This document shows positions 10,711 through 22,006 of a stretch of DNA of 64,000 nucleotides, piece by piece; position 1 is the first letter of the stretch, and the number at the start of each line of letters is the position of its first letter. The DNA comes from Dermacentor variabilis (lineage: Eukaryota; Arthropoda; Arachnida; Ixodida; Ixodidae). The stretch is taken from contig NC_134571.1 in assembly GCF_050947875.1 (NCBI RefSeq), positions 230,526,024 through 230,590,023 of the forward strand. Reading direction: 5' to 3'. A program made the position numbers and the translations under genes. Below the pieces are notes generated by a model. That model was not told the DNA's origin, searched no databases, and saw only the letters and a list, made by a program, of their open reading frames with translations.

Positions 10711-11134
10711 GAGCTGTCCGCAAGCGAAAGTGCATAGGCCACAATGGACCCACCGCTTTCGGTTGTGTTAAGGCACAGTTTCCTAAAAATCAAGGATCTG
10801 GAAAGCTTTTTCCGCCCATCCACGCTTCGGAAAGGGAGGAAGCTCAGCAGGGCGAAGTACGTGTACAACATAAAAGAAGTCTCAGGTGTTATTTCGGCGT
10901 GCTGCAACTTGCAAGTACAGAGAGCATCAGGTTTGTTTATAGGCATATCAGCATAAAAAGCTAAGCATTTAAAATTAGTTCATATTGAAAATGTCCTGAA
11001 CACAAGACTTAAGTATCTCCTATATTTTTATGCATTTTATCGTAACATATTCCTCGCAATTATTTACAGAGAGTAAATCCTTCCATAGCCTTTTTCAGGG
11101 CAGCAAACAGCATGCGAACATAACGAAAGTAATA
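10711..11134. other. No gene recognised
   Basis: No supported coding sequence, and no repeat I can name. Confidence 0.4.
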
Positions 11135-11970
11135 CCCCTGTCCCACTGGGAGTATTAATGTCATTCGGTGCAACGAATGTCATTCGCCCGCGGAGGTGCT
11201 ACACAAGAAAAATTAATGTCATTCGGTGGCGATATCAATGGCGAAGATTCCGAAAAAAAAAAAAAAAAGAAACGTGGCATCTAAAGTAGAACAAGGTAGG
11301 TATAAAGTGCTTGCATAAGCAATCCACATATTTAAATATATTTTTGGGATGTCACTTCACTGAAAAAAAAAATATCGTAGTAATGCATATAAAAAAAGTT
11401 GTTCTATTTCAAACTATGTGGCCACTATAAGCCAAAACAAGGCTTAGCCACCTGACTAGCCGATAAATTGAAAACAAACAAAATGTCTGACATGGCGACG
11501 CTGGACGACGATGCTAAGTTGCAGGAGGTGAAGCGATTAGTTGCTGCGTACTTTGCGTTACGAGCAAGGCGTAATAATAAGAGGAAGCGATTAGACGTTC
11601 TATGGTCGACGAGCAGAGTGGCGGCGGCCAGACACTGCTGAGCTGTAGAGTAACAACATTTTGCGACAGCCTGCCGCACAGATTTTGTCTCTTTAACGTA
11701 ACAAGTCCAATAAAACACCCAAACCTTACTGTTTCTATAAGAGTACAGTTTTCAATTTGCAAATGCTGTGACCTGTTTTGCTTTGTTTCTGGGGTTGAGA
11801 GTGCACATTCGCTCCGAGTGCGAAGCCGAATGAGTTTCTCGAACTCATTCAATTGCCGAAGTCAATTGGTGCTAATGGCATTAAATATCGCTGTGTAGAA
11901 ACCGAATAATGTCATTCGATGCTAGTGCTATTTGGTTCGAATGACATTAAAACGCCCAGTGTGACAGGGG
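11135..11970. mobile_element. 836-bp MITE, CCCCTGTC ends
   Basis: The left end CCCCTGTCCCACTGGGAGTA and the reverse complement of the right end CCCCTGTCACACTGGGCGTT match, and both are followed by TTAATGTCATTCG. The hexamer-like unit TGTCATTCG recurs inside both arms. TA lies on each side (11133-11134 and 11971-11972). No transposase is present. The A16 run near 11254 and other A-rich runs are internal. Confidence 0.8.
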
Positions 11971-12860
11971 TATAAGCTTCCTACAGTGCCTATGTGTCGC
12001 ATCTTTTTTTTTCCGCAGGAGCTACAGCCTCGCTCAGTAGCTTTGAACTTTTCGCAGACGCTTCGAGCAACAAGCGCGCACAAATAAATGTAAACAAACG
12101 CTACATTTTTTTTTTTACACGCGTGTGTTACTTCGCAATTACTCATCCAGTGCTCCTACAGCAACTTTATTGCTCACATTTGAAAAATGCAGTCTAGCAG
12201 GCTCGGCACATTACGTAACGTGATTGTTGTATTGGCGCAGGACATAAAAAATACCAAAACTAGATATCAGCTCGCAATACAACGATACTCTAGAACAGGA
12301 TTTTGAATTCATAAACGAACCAAACTGTTTGGTTAAACTGACCCGCCAAATCTCTCTGTTCCACTTGTTGAGTCAAGCGGAGGCGGACGCCTGTCAAGAG
12401 GTGGAAATATCGATGGCACATACGCAGGATGGTTCGCAACATTGTTTTTTCTGTTACCAACGAAGTGGCAGCTGCAGATTCTTGAGTTTTCGCTTGGTTA
12501 CTGCGGTCCTCCGTCAGGGCTACGCAACACAATTACACCAGAACAAAATTGTCGCACTTTCTCCTGCGAGCTGCTGTGTTGTGGGGAACGCAAGTAATTC
12601 GATTACCGAACAGGTTGAACGGCCTGTATCCAGCGCTATCGACTTTCCCCTTCATACGATCGCGATGGAAATCGGTAAAACTGAATGTTGTTATTCAGTC
12701 CTTCAAGTTCATGGCAACTTACAACACAACAGTAGCATCGATTGTGGCGTTTCTTGGTAGCGCGCGGTGCTATCGAGGTTGCTGTCGTTTCCACCATCAG
12801 TCTGATGAGCGAGCTAAGTGAGCCAGCAAGCGCTTTATGGCAGTTCAGCGGTGCGTCCGA
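11971..12860. other. No gene recognised
   Basis: No supported coding sequence. CCGA at 12857-12860 is the left target duplication of the LTR element that follows. Confidence 0.4.
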
Positions 12861-13476
12861 TGTTAGGAATGGCCATACGGGGTGACAACATGCCAGCTAT
12901 TTCAGCCCGCTGCACGTGTTCCAATCCAACCGGACGGGGCGCACTTCAGAGAACTGCGGATAACCGGCAGCCACGTGGCACGGGGTCAGCTCAGGGGAGT
13001 TCTCGAGGGGAGGTAATTGGCGGAACCTCCCCATGAGCTTTTCGAGACAACAGACAATGTGCTACCCGGCGTGCCACCCGGGACGGAGCAGAGTTCTACG
13101 AAGCCCCTCTGACGTCGGCTCCAGACCTTTACACCAGTGTGTGTGTGCGGCACTGAAACCTGTGCAACATGTGTATGTGAGCCCGCCTCCTCCAAAAGGG
13201 CGGGTCATCTTCAATGACGTCGAACTATGACGTCGAGCGGAGAGCTTATAAGCAGCGATTGTCGGCTGCTAGAGGGTGCTCGTTGTCGCGCTCGAGATGT
13301 ACTCGTGAGCTTTGTGCTTGTAAGCTGTTTGCTGTATGTTAGTCTTGTGGGCTCCATATGGGAGTCACGCTAGACTGTCGATATATGTCTTGTCTAAGAT
13401 GTAAATAAATCCTGCTCTCCTAAGTCCCGATGAAGAGTCAAGCTCCTTCATACAGCTGCGACTGCCATATCTGACA
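12861..13476 (+). repeat. 5' long terminal repeat
   Basis: 616 bp, TG...CA ends. A TATA-like TTATAAGCAG near 13246 and AATAAATCCTGCTC near 13404 give a plausible promoter and polyadenylation signal. It matches 16285-16914 over its full length. Confidence 0.9.
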
Positions 13477-13478
13477 AC

Positions 13479-13496
13479 TGGTGGCAGCGGTAGGAT
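13479..13496 (+). promoter_or_regulatory. Putative primer-binding site
   Basis: TGGTGGCAGCGGTAGGAT starts two bases after the 5' LTR, the normal place for tRNA priming of minus-strand DNA. The tRNA species was not determined. Confidence 0.6.
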
Positions 13497-13737
13497 CGGC
13501 CTACGACTCGGAGACAGCAATGGCAACTGATGGACGTTGGCACATGGTGACCGACCGGTATCCTGATCAAGTTGGAGGCGACGTGAGATTGACCACCTCT
13601 TGCAACTCACTGGGTAAGGCGGAGAAGGACTGGTGATATGGTGCTGCTTCAGTGGGTAAGCGTTTGGTTTTGGCTGTAAGATTTACCAGGCTTCAATTTC
13701 TCTGTGTTTTTGGATTTGATTCTCTGGGATCTTTTAC

Positions 13738-14790
13738 TTGTATTCTGATTTGCGCGGGTATCGCAACAAGTATTGTGTGACAGCAGAGCCAAAGCTTAAA
13801 GTAGCGACCATGGTCCTAATGTGTTTGACGAGAGCTGACCTGTCGTGGTTGTGTGAAGAGGTCGAGGTAGACGTAGAGGAGGACTTGACGGAAGCAGAAA
13901 TTCGTAAGGCAATTCTAGAAAGTAACAATGATTCGAAATTCATAGAACAAATGGGTAACCAAATTCTAAGTAAAAAACGGGAACAGGAAGCAATTAGGCA
14001 AGAACAGGATAAATTTAGGCAAAAACAGGAAGAAGCTAGGCAGTAACTGAAAAGTATTTCGCAGGAAGAAAGCCTAACAGAAGTTACGAGGCAGTACATT
14101 GATGCACTGAACATAGAGATTGAAGGTTTTGAGCAGTTAATCGAGCAAAGTCAACAGCGGCTTGAAAAATCTGTAGGCTGGACGCAGCGAAAGTGGCAGG
14201 AAGTAGACAGCACATTTTAGTCGAAAGCTGAGAGAAGGAGTAGCACCTGCGAGACTAGCAGCACGTTCACAAGTAAACTCGAAGTGCTAGCAGCTAACAA
14301 TGCCTTAGTGGCAGCAGAGGCCGTTAAAGGCCAGAGTGAGAGCGACAAGGTGCTGTGCCAACAGAGGACTGTAGAGACAGCTAAGCCAGCGGCGAACAAA
14401 TTGGCACAGTTACCACGCGTGTGCGTCGCTTGTAATGTTAGCGAGGTTGCTAGCGAAGTAAAGAGTACTGCTGACCCGATAGACATGAGCACCCATGTCG
14501 AGTCAGATCTGCATGCCAAAGTGATAAGCGAGCTGGACGATGCAGTTGAGAGTAGTTCTCGGGATGGCGAGCTCCGTAGCTCACTAGAGAACAACTGCAT
14601 TGTTCAGGGATCGGTGCGGTTCTCCGCCAGTCTAGGTAGCCAAGAGAGGAATGTTTTAGTTAAGGATCATTCAGACTGTGCGGGTAAGAGACCGATCTGG
14701 GCCGACGAGATGTGTAACGGCCAGCACGAGGCGCGAGATGACGGCATGAAAAAGAGTTCGAGGAGAAAGCACCGCAGAAAGAAGCGCTGA
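13738..14790 (+). pseudogene. Gag-like protein of the LTR element, with stops
   Basis: A reading frame from 13738 carries LTRADLSWLCEEVEVDVEED, which resembles the N-terminus of tick Gypsy gag proteins, followed by a strongly charged coiled-coil-like stretch (KKREQEAIRQEQDKFRQKQE). An in-frame TAA at 14044-14046 interrupts it, TAG at 14218 interrupts it again, and the same sense continues to 14790, ending in a basic tail (SSRRKHRRKKR). No CCHC knuckle is seen. The gag label rests on position between LTRs and resemblance, not on a catalytic motif. It is not expected to make a full protein. Confidence 0.55.
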
Positions 14791-16284
14791 AAAGATCGGA
14801 AAGCGGTGGCTAATGTAGCGAAGCCAAAGACGACGACAGGCGCGAAAAGGCAGGGCGCGGAGAAAAGAAAGGTGCGGTCGTCACAGACGATGTTGACGCA
14901 TTAAACACGTTCGAGCCACCGGTCAAAGGGGGACCGCGAAGCATGTTCTGCACGGACGCGGACAAAGGGCACGGGGCAGTTAAATTCCTCGTCGTTCCGT
15001 CGTTCTTTTCGAAGCTCAGCGTGTAGTACAAAGAAGCGCAAGGTGGCAAGACGAGACCAGGTGGGGAATCGCGACATGGTCACTCGAGTTTGTGAGGAAA
15101 GAGGGGCGCCAGGACGCAAATTGGCAGGAGACTGTAACGTCTTGGGAGAGCTGATAGTGAGTCAGCCCTTTTGTTGTTCCTGGGTAGCCAGAATAGCTTT
15201 CAAACCGCGACCACCTCGAGTACGGCTGAAATAGTATGAGTCAGTTGTAAACGTTTGAAAAAGAGAGGCCAAGAGAGCTTCCGTAGAAGGAAAAAAATGC
15301 TGTTTTGTTTTATTTTTGAGCATTTGGAAAATATCGGGATTTAAGACTACAGTTTCTTTCAGTATGTAAGGTATGAGCTTTGTTTATGTTTTGTTTGAGA
15401 AGGTCCGAGAGTTGAAAGACGCGTTTTAAGTAAACCTGTAGTTTAGCGAGTTGTTAGTTAATGAGTAAATAGGCTTTCTTTTTTTTTGTGTGTAAGTAAC
15501 CTGAATGTCAAGGTTATCGTTGAGAGGCCTATGGTAACGTGTGTGTGTATTAGTTAACCTTCTCTTTTTTATAAGCATTTTTTTTATTTTCTAAGGTTAA
15601 CCGCGTAGGTTTTCAGTGAGTGCATGATTTGCACTGAGAAGCGTTCGTAGGTCCATTAGCGCGTGTCCTGTATGGACTAAAAGAACACGTGAGTAAGCGT
15701 GATAAAAACTTTGTGTATGATGCAAGCATGTGTTCGGAATAGGGACCACAAAGCTAGCGCGATTGTATTTACGTACCTGTGGAGTTGGCCAGACGGTTCA
15801 GTGGCAACAGTACATGAGATAAGTACACCACAGTGACAGGATAAGAACAAGCTGTTCGTGAACTTAGGCTGCTTAAGTTATGTTTGGGTATTGATATTTG
15901 AGAGCCTTCAGTTCAGTTCTGCGTAAACCTTTACTCTTGTGCAGTGCGACGGTCGGGTTTGGTCGAACTGAAGAGGAACGTGAACGCTCGCTATGGCGGC
16001 ACAAAATTTTGGGGCAAAATTTAGGATTCCCAGTTGAGTGACTTGCATTGAAATTGTGATAGGAGGCCTGGTGGATTAACAGCTGATTCCGGGCGTTTGA
16101 ACGCTGAGCGGTATTGTGTTGCCGGGTCGACTCTTCTGTGATAGTTGTTGTGAGATGGTTGAAGGCATTCCGAGTACGCAGGGGCTGCAGAGAGCAAAGC
16201 CATCGTCTTGCTCGCCAGCTATTCTCTTCCTGCCCAGCGGTTGCCAGCACTGGCCAGGCGAGATTTTCAGGGCCATGGAGGAGC
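14791..16284 (+). other. Interior of the LTR element without recognisable pol
   Basis: About 1.5 kb follow the gag-like frame. Short basic frames continue to about 15240, then the sequence becomes T-rich with no protease, RT, RNase H or integrase motif in any frame. The polypurine tract before 16285 is weak (GCCATGGAGGAG). Confidence 0.6.
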
Positions 16285-16914
16285 TCTTAGGAATGGCCAT
16301 ACGGGGTGACAACGTGCCAGCTATTTCAGCCCGCTGCACGTGTTCCAATCCAACCGGACGGGGCGCACTTCAGAAAACTGCAAATAACCGGCAGCCACGT
16401 GGCACGGGGTCAGCTCAGGGGAGTTCTCTAGGGGAGGTAATTGGCGGAACCTCCCCATGAGCTTTTTGAGACAACAGACAATGTGCTACCCGGCGTGCCA
16501 CCCGGGACGGAGCAGAGTTCTACGAAGCCCCTCGACGTCGGCTCTGGATCTTTACACCAGTGTGCGTGTGCGGCACTGAAACCTGTGCAACACGTGTATG
16601 TGAGCCTGCTTCCTCCATCTTCTTCATGTCATCTTCTATGACGTCGAGCGGAGAGCTTATAAGCAGCGATTGTCAGCTGCTAGAGGGTGCTCGTCGTCGT
16701 GCTCGTCGTAGTGAGCTGAGTGCTCGTTGTCGTGCTAGAAATGTACTCGTGAGCTGTTCGCTGTATGTTAGTCTTGTGGGCTCCATATGGGAGTCACGCT
16801 AGACTGTCGATATATATCTTGTCTAAGACGTAAATAATGTAAATAAATCCTGCTCTCCTAAGTCCCGAGGAAAAGTCAAGCTCCTTCATACAGCTACGAC
16901 TGCCAAATCTGACA
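16285..16914 (+). repeat. 3' long terminal repeat
   Basis: It matches the 5' LTR throughout. It starts TCTTAGG where the 5' copy has TGTTAGG, and ends CTGACA. CCGA follows at 16915-16918. Confidence 0.9.
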
Positions 16915-17164
16915 CCGACTAGCGGAGAAATTCATAGCTCTCTGTCTGGGTGTTAAATGGGCAAAACACTCGCAATATGGATCAAAATCTAGTCAAATCA
17001 TTGTTTTGCAGTCGCTAGCTGCATATGTAAGTTAGCATGGGAGTCTGGCTTTGCACTACTCAATTACTGCCTCTTTGCACCGGCAGGTGGCGCTATGCGT
17101 CTTGGAAAACTCCAGAGTTTGACGTCTATGCAACCACTGCGCTGGTCTCGGCAGAAAATTTTCG

Positions 17165-17405
17165 GCGTCAGTAGGGAGCACATCGGAAGGCGACAAATCC
17201 TAGGCCTCCCGGCACCCGCTTGCCGGCATTCCCCAGCGCAGTCTGCGCGGGCACTGTTGGCGCCATAACAGACTTGACGCTATGTTTCCGTATGCCACGT
17301 TGGATCACCGCAACCTCGACACAGCACACAAAGCAAACACCACCACGCCGACACCAGTGGCGCAAAGGAAAAACGTGGCATACTCGCAGCGTCAATACAA
17401 TGTAC
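17165..17405 (-). repeat. Pogo-family fragment (same family as 53537-54588)
   Basis: The block around TAGGCCTCCCGGCACCCGCT (17202) to 17400 closely matches 54001-54180, including the GTGCGCGGGCACTG-type core and the run of CACAGCACACAAAGCAAACAC. It is a piece of the transposon's interior without ends. Confidence 0.75.
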
Positions 17406-18144
17406 TAGAATAGGGGCAGTGTGTTCAGGAAGCGCTCGCCGCTAAGGCGCTTCATGTAGATAGCACGAGATGGCACTGTAGGAATATGGGCTGTACTGAA
17501 CGGACGGGCCAGTGCCAGCGCTGCATGTTGATATTTTGATAATCATTTTCTGTCGCAATCAAATAGACATGCAAATGCTTGGCAGATGTTAAGATGCATC
17601 CCTGAAACTCACTTCATATAAGAGATTAATTATATGTGCACTCGTAGCGCATCTCAACGCCCATTAGACGGATTTATTAATCTGACAGCAAAGGTTTTGC
17701 AGACACCAAAGTAGCGGCGAAAAGCAGTTAAATTTGTTTTGAGCCACGCTGCCACGTAACCAGAAATTATTCGGACGGAAAACTCGGTTGGAAATAACGC
17801 CATACTAAAGGACATCGAGTTGATTTAAACCAACTTGGATTCCAGGTGCACACATTTTCATTTGCGGTTCACATTCATAAAAAAGTGGCTGCGGCATCCG
17901 CGACCCAACGTCAAGCGTTTAGTACCTCAGCCGCTGTTGCAGAAGAGAAGGCAAAACAACATGTACGTACATAGCCCAAAGCCAAAGAGCTTCCCTGCTT
18001 GGCATTTACCTTCTTTAGTGATAGACATCTGTCCCTCGTTCTTTCATTCTGTTTCGCGAACTCCCCGCAACTACATTTGCACAGTTTATTTGTGAATTTT
18101 TTTTATTTACATCATGAAGTGCTTCCGAATGTCAGGCTCATGTA
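17406..18144. other. No gene recognised
   Basis: No supported coding sequence and no clear repeat. Confidence 0.4.
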
Positions 18145-18596
18145 CACTCGCGATCAATTTGAAGGTGATCGCGCGAGCATCGACCGGCGGGCCTTCCAAG
18201 CAGCATAGCGACCGATTTCGGAACTACGAAGATAAAAATTTCGCTGCCTTCTTCCCCTATTATGCTCTTCCAGGCTGCAGCCATCACCCCCAAGACCAAC
18301 TAGCCACATTTTTTGCGTTTGGTTCCCTTTCATGGCAATGATCTGTGTGCGTCGCTTCCTCATGCATATCTTGGCTAACAATGACGCTTCCGTGCAAAGG
18401 CTCATAACGCAATCGAAATGAATTCGCAGGTTATGCCGTGAACGGTGATGGGAGTGACAGCTTTTCAGGGAACACCAAAAGAGAGAGAGGAGAGCTATCT
18501 GATGTTTCCCTCTCGACCGACAGCGATGACGTAACGTGGCGCTGCTCCTAGTTTTGGTCGCTGCTCGAGCGATCACCTTCAAATTGATCGCGACTG
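18145..18596. mobile_element. 452-bp MITE with TA target duplication
   Basis: CACTCGCGATCAATTTGAAG at the left and, inverted, CAGTCGCGATCAATTTGAAG at the right are near-identical terminal repeats continuing into GTGATCGC and CGAGCA. TA flanks both ends (18143-18144, 18597-18598), as for the Tc1/mariner/pogo superfamily. No transposase. Confidence 0.85.
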
Positions 18597-19099
18597 TACG
18601 TGTATGAGACACACCGACATCCTACAGTTCTATGAATTAAAGGAATGAAACAGGTAGTAAAGATGCCAAGTAAAAGGGATCTCTGCAAAACTACGCACAG
18701 TATGCCACAACACAGAAAAACAGTGTGAGTACATTCCATCCCAAACAATGGAGACCTACAGCGGACTTAATGTGCACAAATTAATTCTCCAACTCATTTC
18801 TTAACTATATTCACAAAATTAGCTTTTTGAATGCACCAGAAAAAGTTGTGCATTGAGATAAAAAAGACAGAAGAGTCGGCATACATATGTTACACCAGCT
18901 TGCTAAGAACAGTATAGCTAAGTTTAAAGTTTAATTTCTTTTTTTTGTCATGCTTCTCTTCACTGATTAACACCTTTAATGTAGAAGTGCAGCCTTGTTA
19001 GGACATAAAAACGCACAACTGCTGATGTGAAATCATCAGCATGTAATTGCAGCCAAAAGGCATAGCCAAATTTAAAGCTTTCACTAGAATAATGACATC
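18597..19099. other. No gene recognised
   Basis: No supported coding sequence. Confidence 0.4.
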
Positions 19100-19890
19100 A
19101 ACTATGCTGTCACTGCAAAGCTCCTCTTTGCTGAAAAAGGTTGTAAATGTATTCCCTCAAGTTTCTTTAGTGCTTCAAAAAGCAACTTGGAGGAATACAG
19201 CAATCCTCCCTTGTCACAAATTTCGTGAATTTTGAGACTGCTACTGACACTAGAGTCCAGCAAAAGAAGAGAGCGGCAGTCCTCACACTTGTTGCGAGTA
19301 AAAAATGTCTGCGCAACATACCCTGCCATATATAATGGATGAGGCGGTCATCGCTCCTTTCCTTCACATAAGCTCGGTGCTCTGCCGGAGTACTGTTTAG
19401 CCTTTGCTCTACCAGCGTCAGATTTCCAGCAACATCCCCTTTCTTGTCAGAATTATCAGGTGAGTTAAGTAGCGATACCAAATCTTCACTGACCTCTGTG
19501 TTCCCTGTTTGCATTGCCTTTGCCAAGTTATAAAAAAACAGGCAGTGCACAACGAAAAATTGAGACAGCGTTGGGTGATCGTTGGATCCACACGGCTACC
19601 TCACAAGTTCTCCAACTTATATTGGCTTAGTCTAGATGTCAAAAGGTATTTAAAACCCTCTCCTTCCAAGTATTCTAACAGAGCCAAAGTGCTGCACAAT
19701 GTCACACGAAGCCCATCTGCCGTCGACTGGCTCAAGAAGCCGAGCGCAAGGACCTTTTGCTATGCGTTGTATCAGGCTAGTAATCTTGGAGGCCATGGTG
19801 GAGCGACCTAGCGAGATCCCACGTGATGCCGTGAAAGCTGCAGAGTGTGCACTTGTGTGCAGTTGTTTTGTTTGCTGGCTGGACTGCACA
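19100..19890 (-). pseudogene. P-element/THAP9-type transposase, C-terminal remnant
   Basis: Broken minus-strand frames resemble the C-terminal third of P-element-type transposases. KYLLTSRLSQYKLENL (19600-19665) corresponds to the family's FLMTYKLSQDHIE region. AGYVAQTFFTRNKCEDCRSL followed by CDKGGLLYSS (19130-19325) corresponds to the family's YIAGYVxxKL...CxxC...RGGLxxPS module. At least one frameshift near 19330 (HYI then AGYV in the next frame) and a stop after KLENL disrupt it. No upstream THAP domain or catalytic core was recognised nearby. The family resemblance is from motif memory and should be tested by profile search. Confidence 0.6.
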
Positions 19891-19915
19891 ATGTCAGACA
19901 GGCAAGCTTAGCGTG

Positions 19916-20635
19916 ATGAGCATCAAAGAAAAACTGGAGATCATCAATGCCATCCAACGTGGAGCAAGGAAGTCCGTGTAGGCATGGGAGAAAGGCCTGC
20001 CACTGGCTACTGTTTGTGGCATTTGGATAGCGAGAGAGGAGGTGCATCATCCAAGATCAAGCATTGTCGTTTAAGTTACCCAGATGTCGAGGAGGCTTTG
20101 GTGCGAGGGCAAAAAACGTGCCTGGAACCGGGCCCCCTCTCACCGAAAAGGCGCAGTGCTTCGCCACACAGATAGGCCACGACAGTTTTGTTTGCAGCAG
20201 TGGCTGGCTCACTGGATTTAAGACGTGGTACAACTTAACTACAAAGGCGAAGGTGCAGCGGCAAGCTGGAACGTGTCTTGCAAGAGCATTCCCCGGAAGA
20301 CATATTCAACATGAGGAATCGGCACTTTTTCAAAGATGTTGCTGAACCGAACTTTTATTAAAGGGGAATCGTGCACAGGCACAAAACAAGTGAAGGACAG
20401 GATATCAGCTGCATTTGCGGCCAACATGGCAGGGACGAAAAAGCTGCCACTCCTCGTTACTGGCAAGGCCGAAACCTAGTCCCACAAGAACAGAAGTTTC
20501 TTGGTTTCCTTATGAAACACATTTCTTCTCACAGGCAGGTAAGTGCATATTTCTTACTTTCCGGTAACCCATAGCACCACTTAGCATGTACTTTCTTCGC
20601 ATCCCCATCAGGTATGGTTTAATGAGATTGCACTG
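19916..20635 (+). pseudogene. Pogo transposase remnant with right terminal repeat
   Basis: From 19916 the sequence reads MSIKEKLEIINAIQRGARKS, the N-terminal helix-turn-helix of a pogo/CENP-B-type transposase, with a stop directly after. Further on, SPEDIFNMRNRHFF (near 20280) stands where the family has DDIFNADETGLFF, so the first catalytic aspartate motif is mutated. ANMAGTKKLPLLV (near 20425) is also typical, in another frame. The right end GGTTTAATGAGATTGCACTG closes at 20635, followed by TA, and resembles the right end of 24024-25083. No left end was found. Dead copy. Confidence 0.75.
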
Positions 20636-21394
20636 TACTGTTCAGCAGAAGCGGAGTTATCAGCAATCAAACACAGCCTCCAAGGTGCTTCCACTCATTC
20701 TTCAATGCCTTGCACTGCGAAGGCTACGGCAGAGTGGGCATGCTCAAAATGCTCTGCCTTCTAAATGTCACCATGACGTGCAGTTCTAATTTGGTTTAGG
20801 ATGATAATGATGCCACTTCCAATTTTGGCGCCTGCAATGCGCCAAACATAAGCCAAACGCGGTTGTCCTCGGGGAGCTCGAGTGCACTTAGCCGCCAGTG
20901 GACTCGTCGCGGCACCCTGCCGGGGTGCATCTATGCTACAGAGCAGACCGCAGCTACCTGCAGCAGTAGTGCATATGCGCAGCGTTTGCACGACGGGGCT
21001 CGAGTGCGTGCTTGCCTTCATATGTGCCAGTCTGACCATGGTACATGCTGCAGGGACCGGCTTTGTCCTTCACCAGCTTGGCCAACAGATGGTAGCCACA
21101 TCGAACTTGTGCATTTTTGAAGCGGTATCAATTAGCCTGCCATGGCATATACCGAAAGCGGCCACAAGTGAGCGTGCACTGGCAAGCGGCAAGTCTGGTC
21201 TGACCTTAAGGGATATCGTAGGGTAAATCATCGAAAAAACTGCGATTTTTTAAATTTTATTACTAAACAATAAAACTCACTGCCCAGAGCAGAACCATGC
21301 AGTGGCAAGCACGCAAGGGTGCTCGAAGCCATTTAAAAATGGCACCATAAACACACCTCCTGGTATTTAAAGTTTTGTGGAACTGAAAGGAACC
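20636..21394. other. No gene recognised
   Basis: No supported coding sequence or repeat that I can name. Confidence 0.4.
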
Positions 21395-21535
21395 TTTTAG
21401 TTCCTTTAATTTATTTCTTTATTTCAATTAGTAAGTACAAGTAATTTCCTCTGTGTTGTCCTTGGTGTCGTTTGTTTGTTGGCTTCTTATGATTATTAAA
21501 AATTGGGCCCCTTGGTTAACTCCCTTTCTTCTCAT
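21395..21535 (+). repeat. Partial copy of the tRNA-containing repeat tail
   Basis: It matches the tail of the next repeat: AGTAAGTACAAGTAATTTCC, then CTGTGTTGTCCT, GTTTGTTGGCTTCT, and GGTTAACTCCCTTTCTTCTC. The tRNA-like head is absent from this copy. Confidence 0.8.
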
Positions 21536-21596
21536 TCATTATATAACGAGGGTCTCAAATCCAGCAACATTGAAGCCTTCAGGTAGCACGTGTGGG

Positions 21597-22006
21597 TTTA
21601 TTGACCAGTTGCCTTCAGTCTAAGAGATGACGTACTCGTGACGCCTGTGGCAGAAAGGATGTTCCACATCCGCCGCCAAGGTTTCTGATTGGCGGTGCTG
21701 ACTAACACTCCCAGGATTAGTTCTAATAGTAACACATAAACACCCCGGAAAGTGGATGGGAAGACGGCGCCGCGGTAGCTCAATTGGTAGAGCATCGCAC
21801 GCGTAATGAGGAAACATGGGATCGTTCCTCACCTGCAGCAAGTTGTTTTTTCATTCCCTTTCAGTTCCATTAATTTATAATTTTTTTATATCAATTAGTA
21901 AGTACAAGTAATTTCCCCTGTGTTGTCCTCGGTGTCTTTGTTTGTTGGCTTCTCATGATATGATTAATAAAAATCGGGCCCCTCGGTTAACTCCCTTTCT
22001 TCTCGT
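21597..22006 (+). repeat. tRNA-containing composite SINE-like repeat
   Basis: A tRNA-like segment at about 21767-21841 contains CGGTAGCTCAATTGGTAGAG (A-box/D-stem region) and a weak B-box-like GGATCGTTCC. It is flanked by a conserved head (GATGTTCCACATCCGCC near 21658) and the same tail as 21395-21535. The D arm folds (GCTC...GAGC), but the anticodon arm is damaged, so this is a repeat and not a working tRNA gene. Such units are abundant in ticks as far as I recall. Confidence 0.7.

Larger units (their letters stand above)
12861..16914 (+). mobile_element. Gag-only LTR retrotransposon (probably Ty3/Gypsy-derived), non-autonomous
   Basis: Two direct long terminal repeats (12861-13476 and 16285-16914) flank a 2.8-kb interior, and CCGA lies on both sides (12857-12860, 16915-16918) as a 4-bp target duplication. 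The 5' LTR starts TG and both LTRs end CA; the 3' LTR starts TC by mutation. The interior has a primer-binding-like site right after the 5' LTR and a degraded gag-like frame, but no protease, reverse transcriptase or integrase that I can recognise. It would therefore depend on enzymes from another element. The LTRs have diverged, including a length difference near 13185-13235 against 16615-16640, so the insertion is not recent. Confidence 0.85.

Noticed and set aside
21767..21841. A functional tRNA gene
   Set aside because: The D arm is fine but the anticodon arm is damaged, the B-box is weak, and the segment is embedded in an interspersed repeat whose tail occurs twice here.
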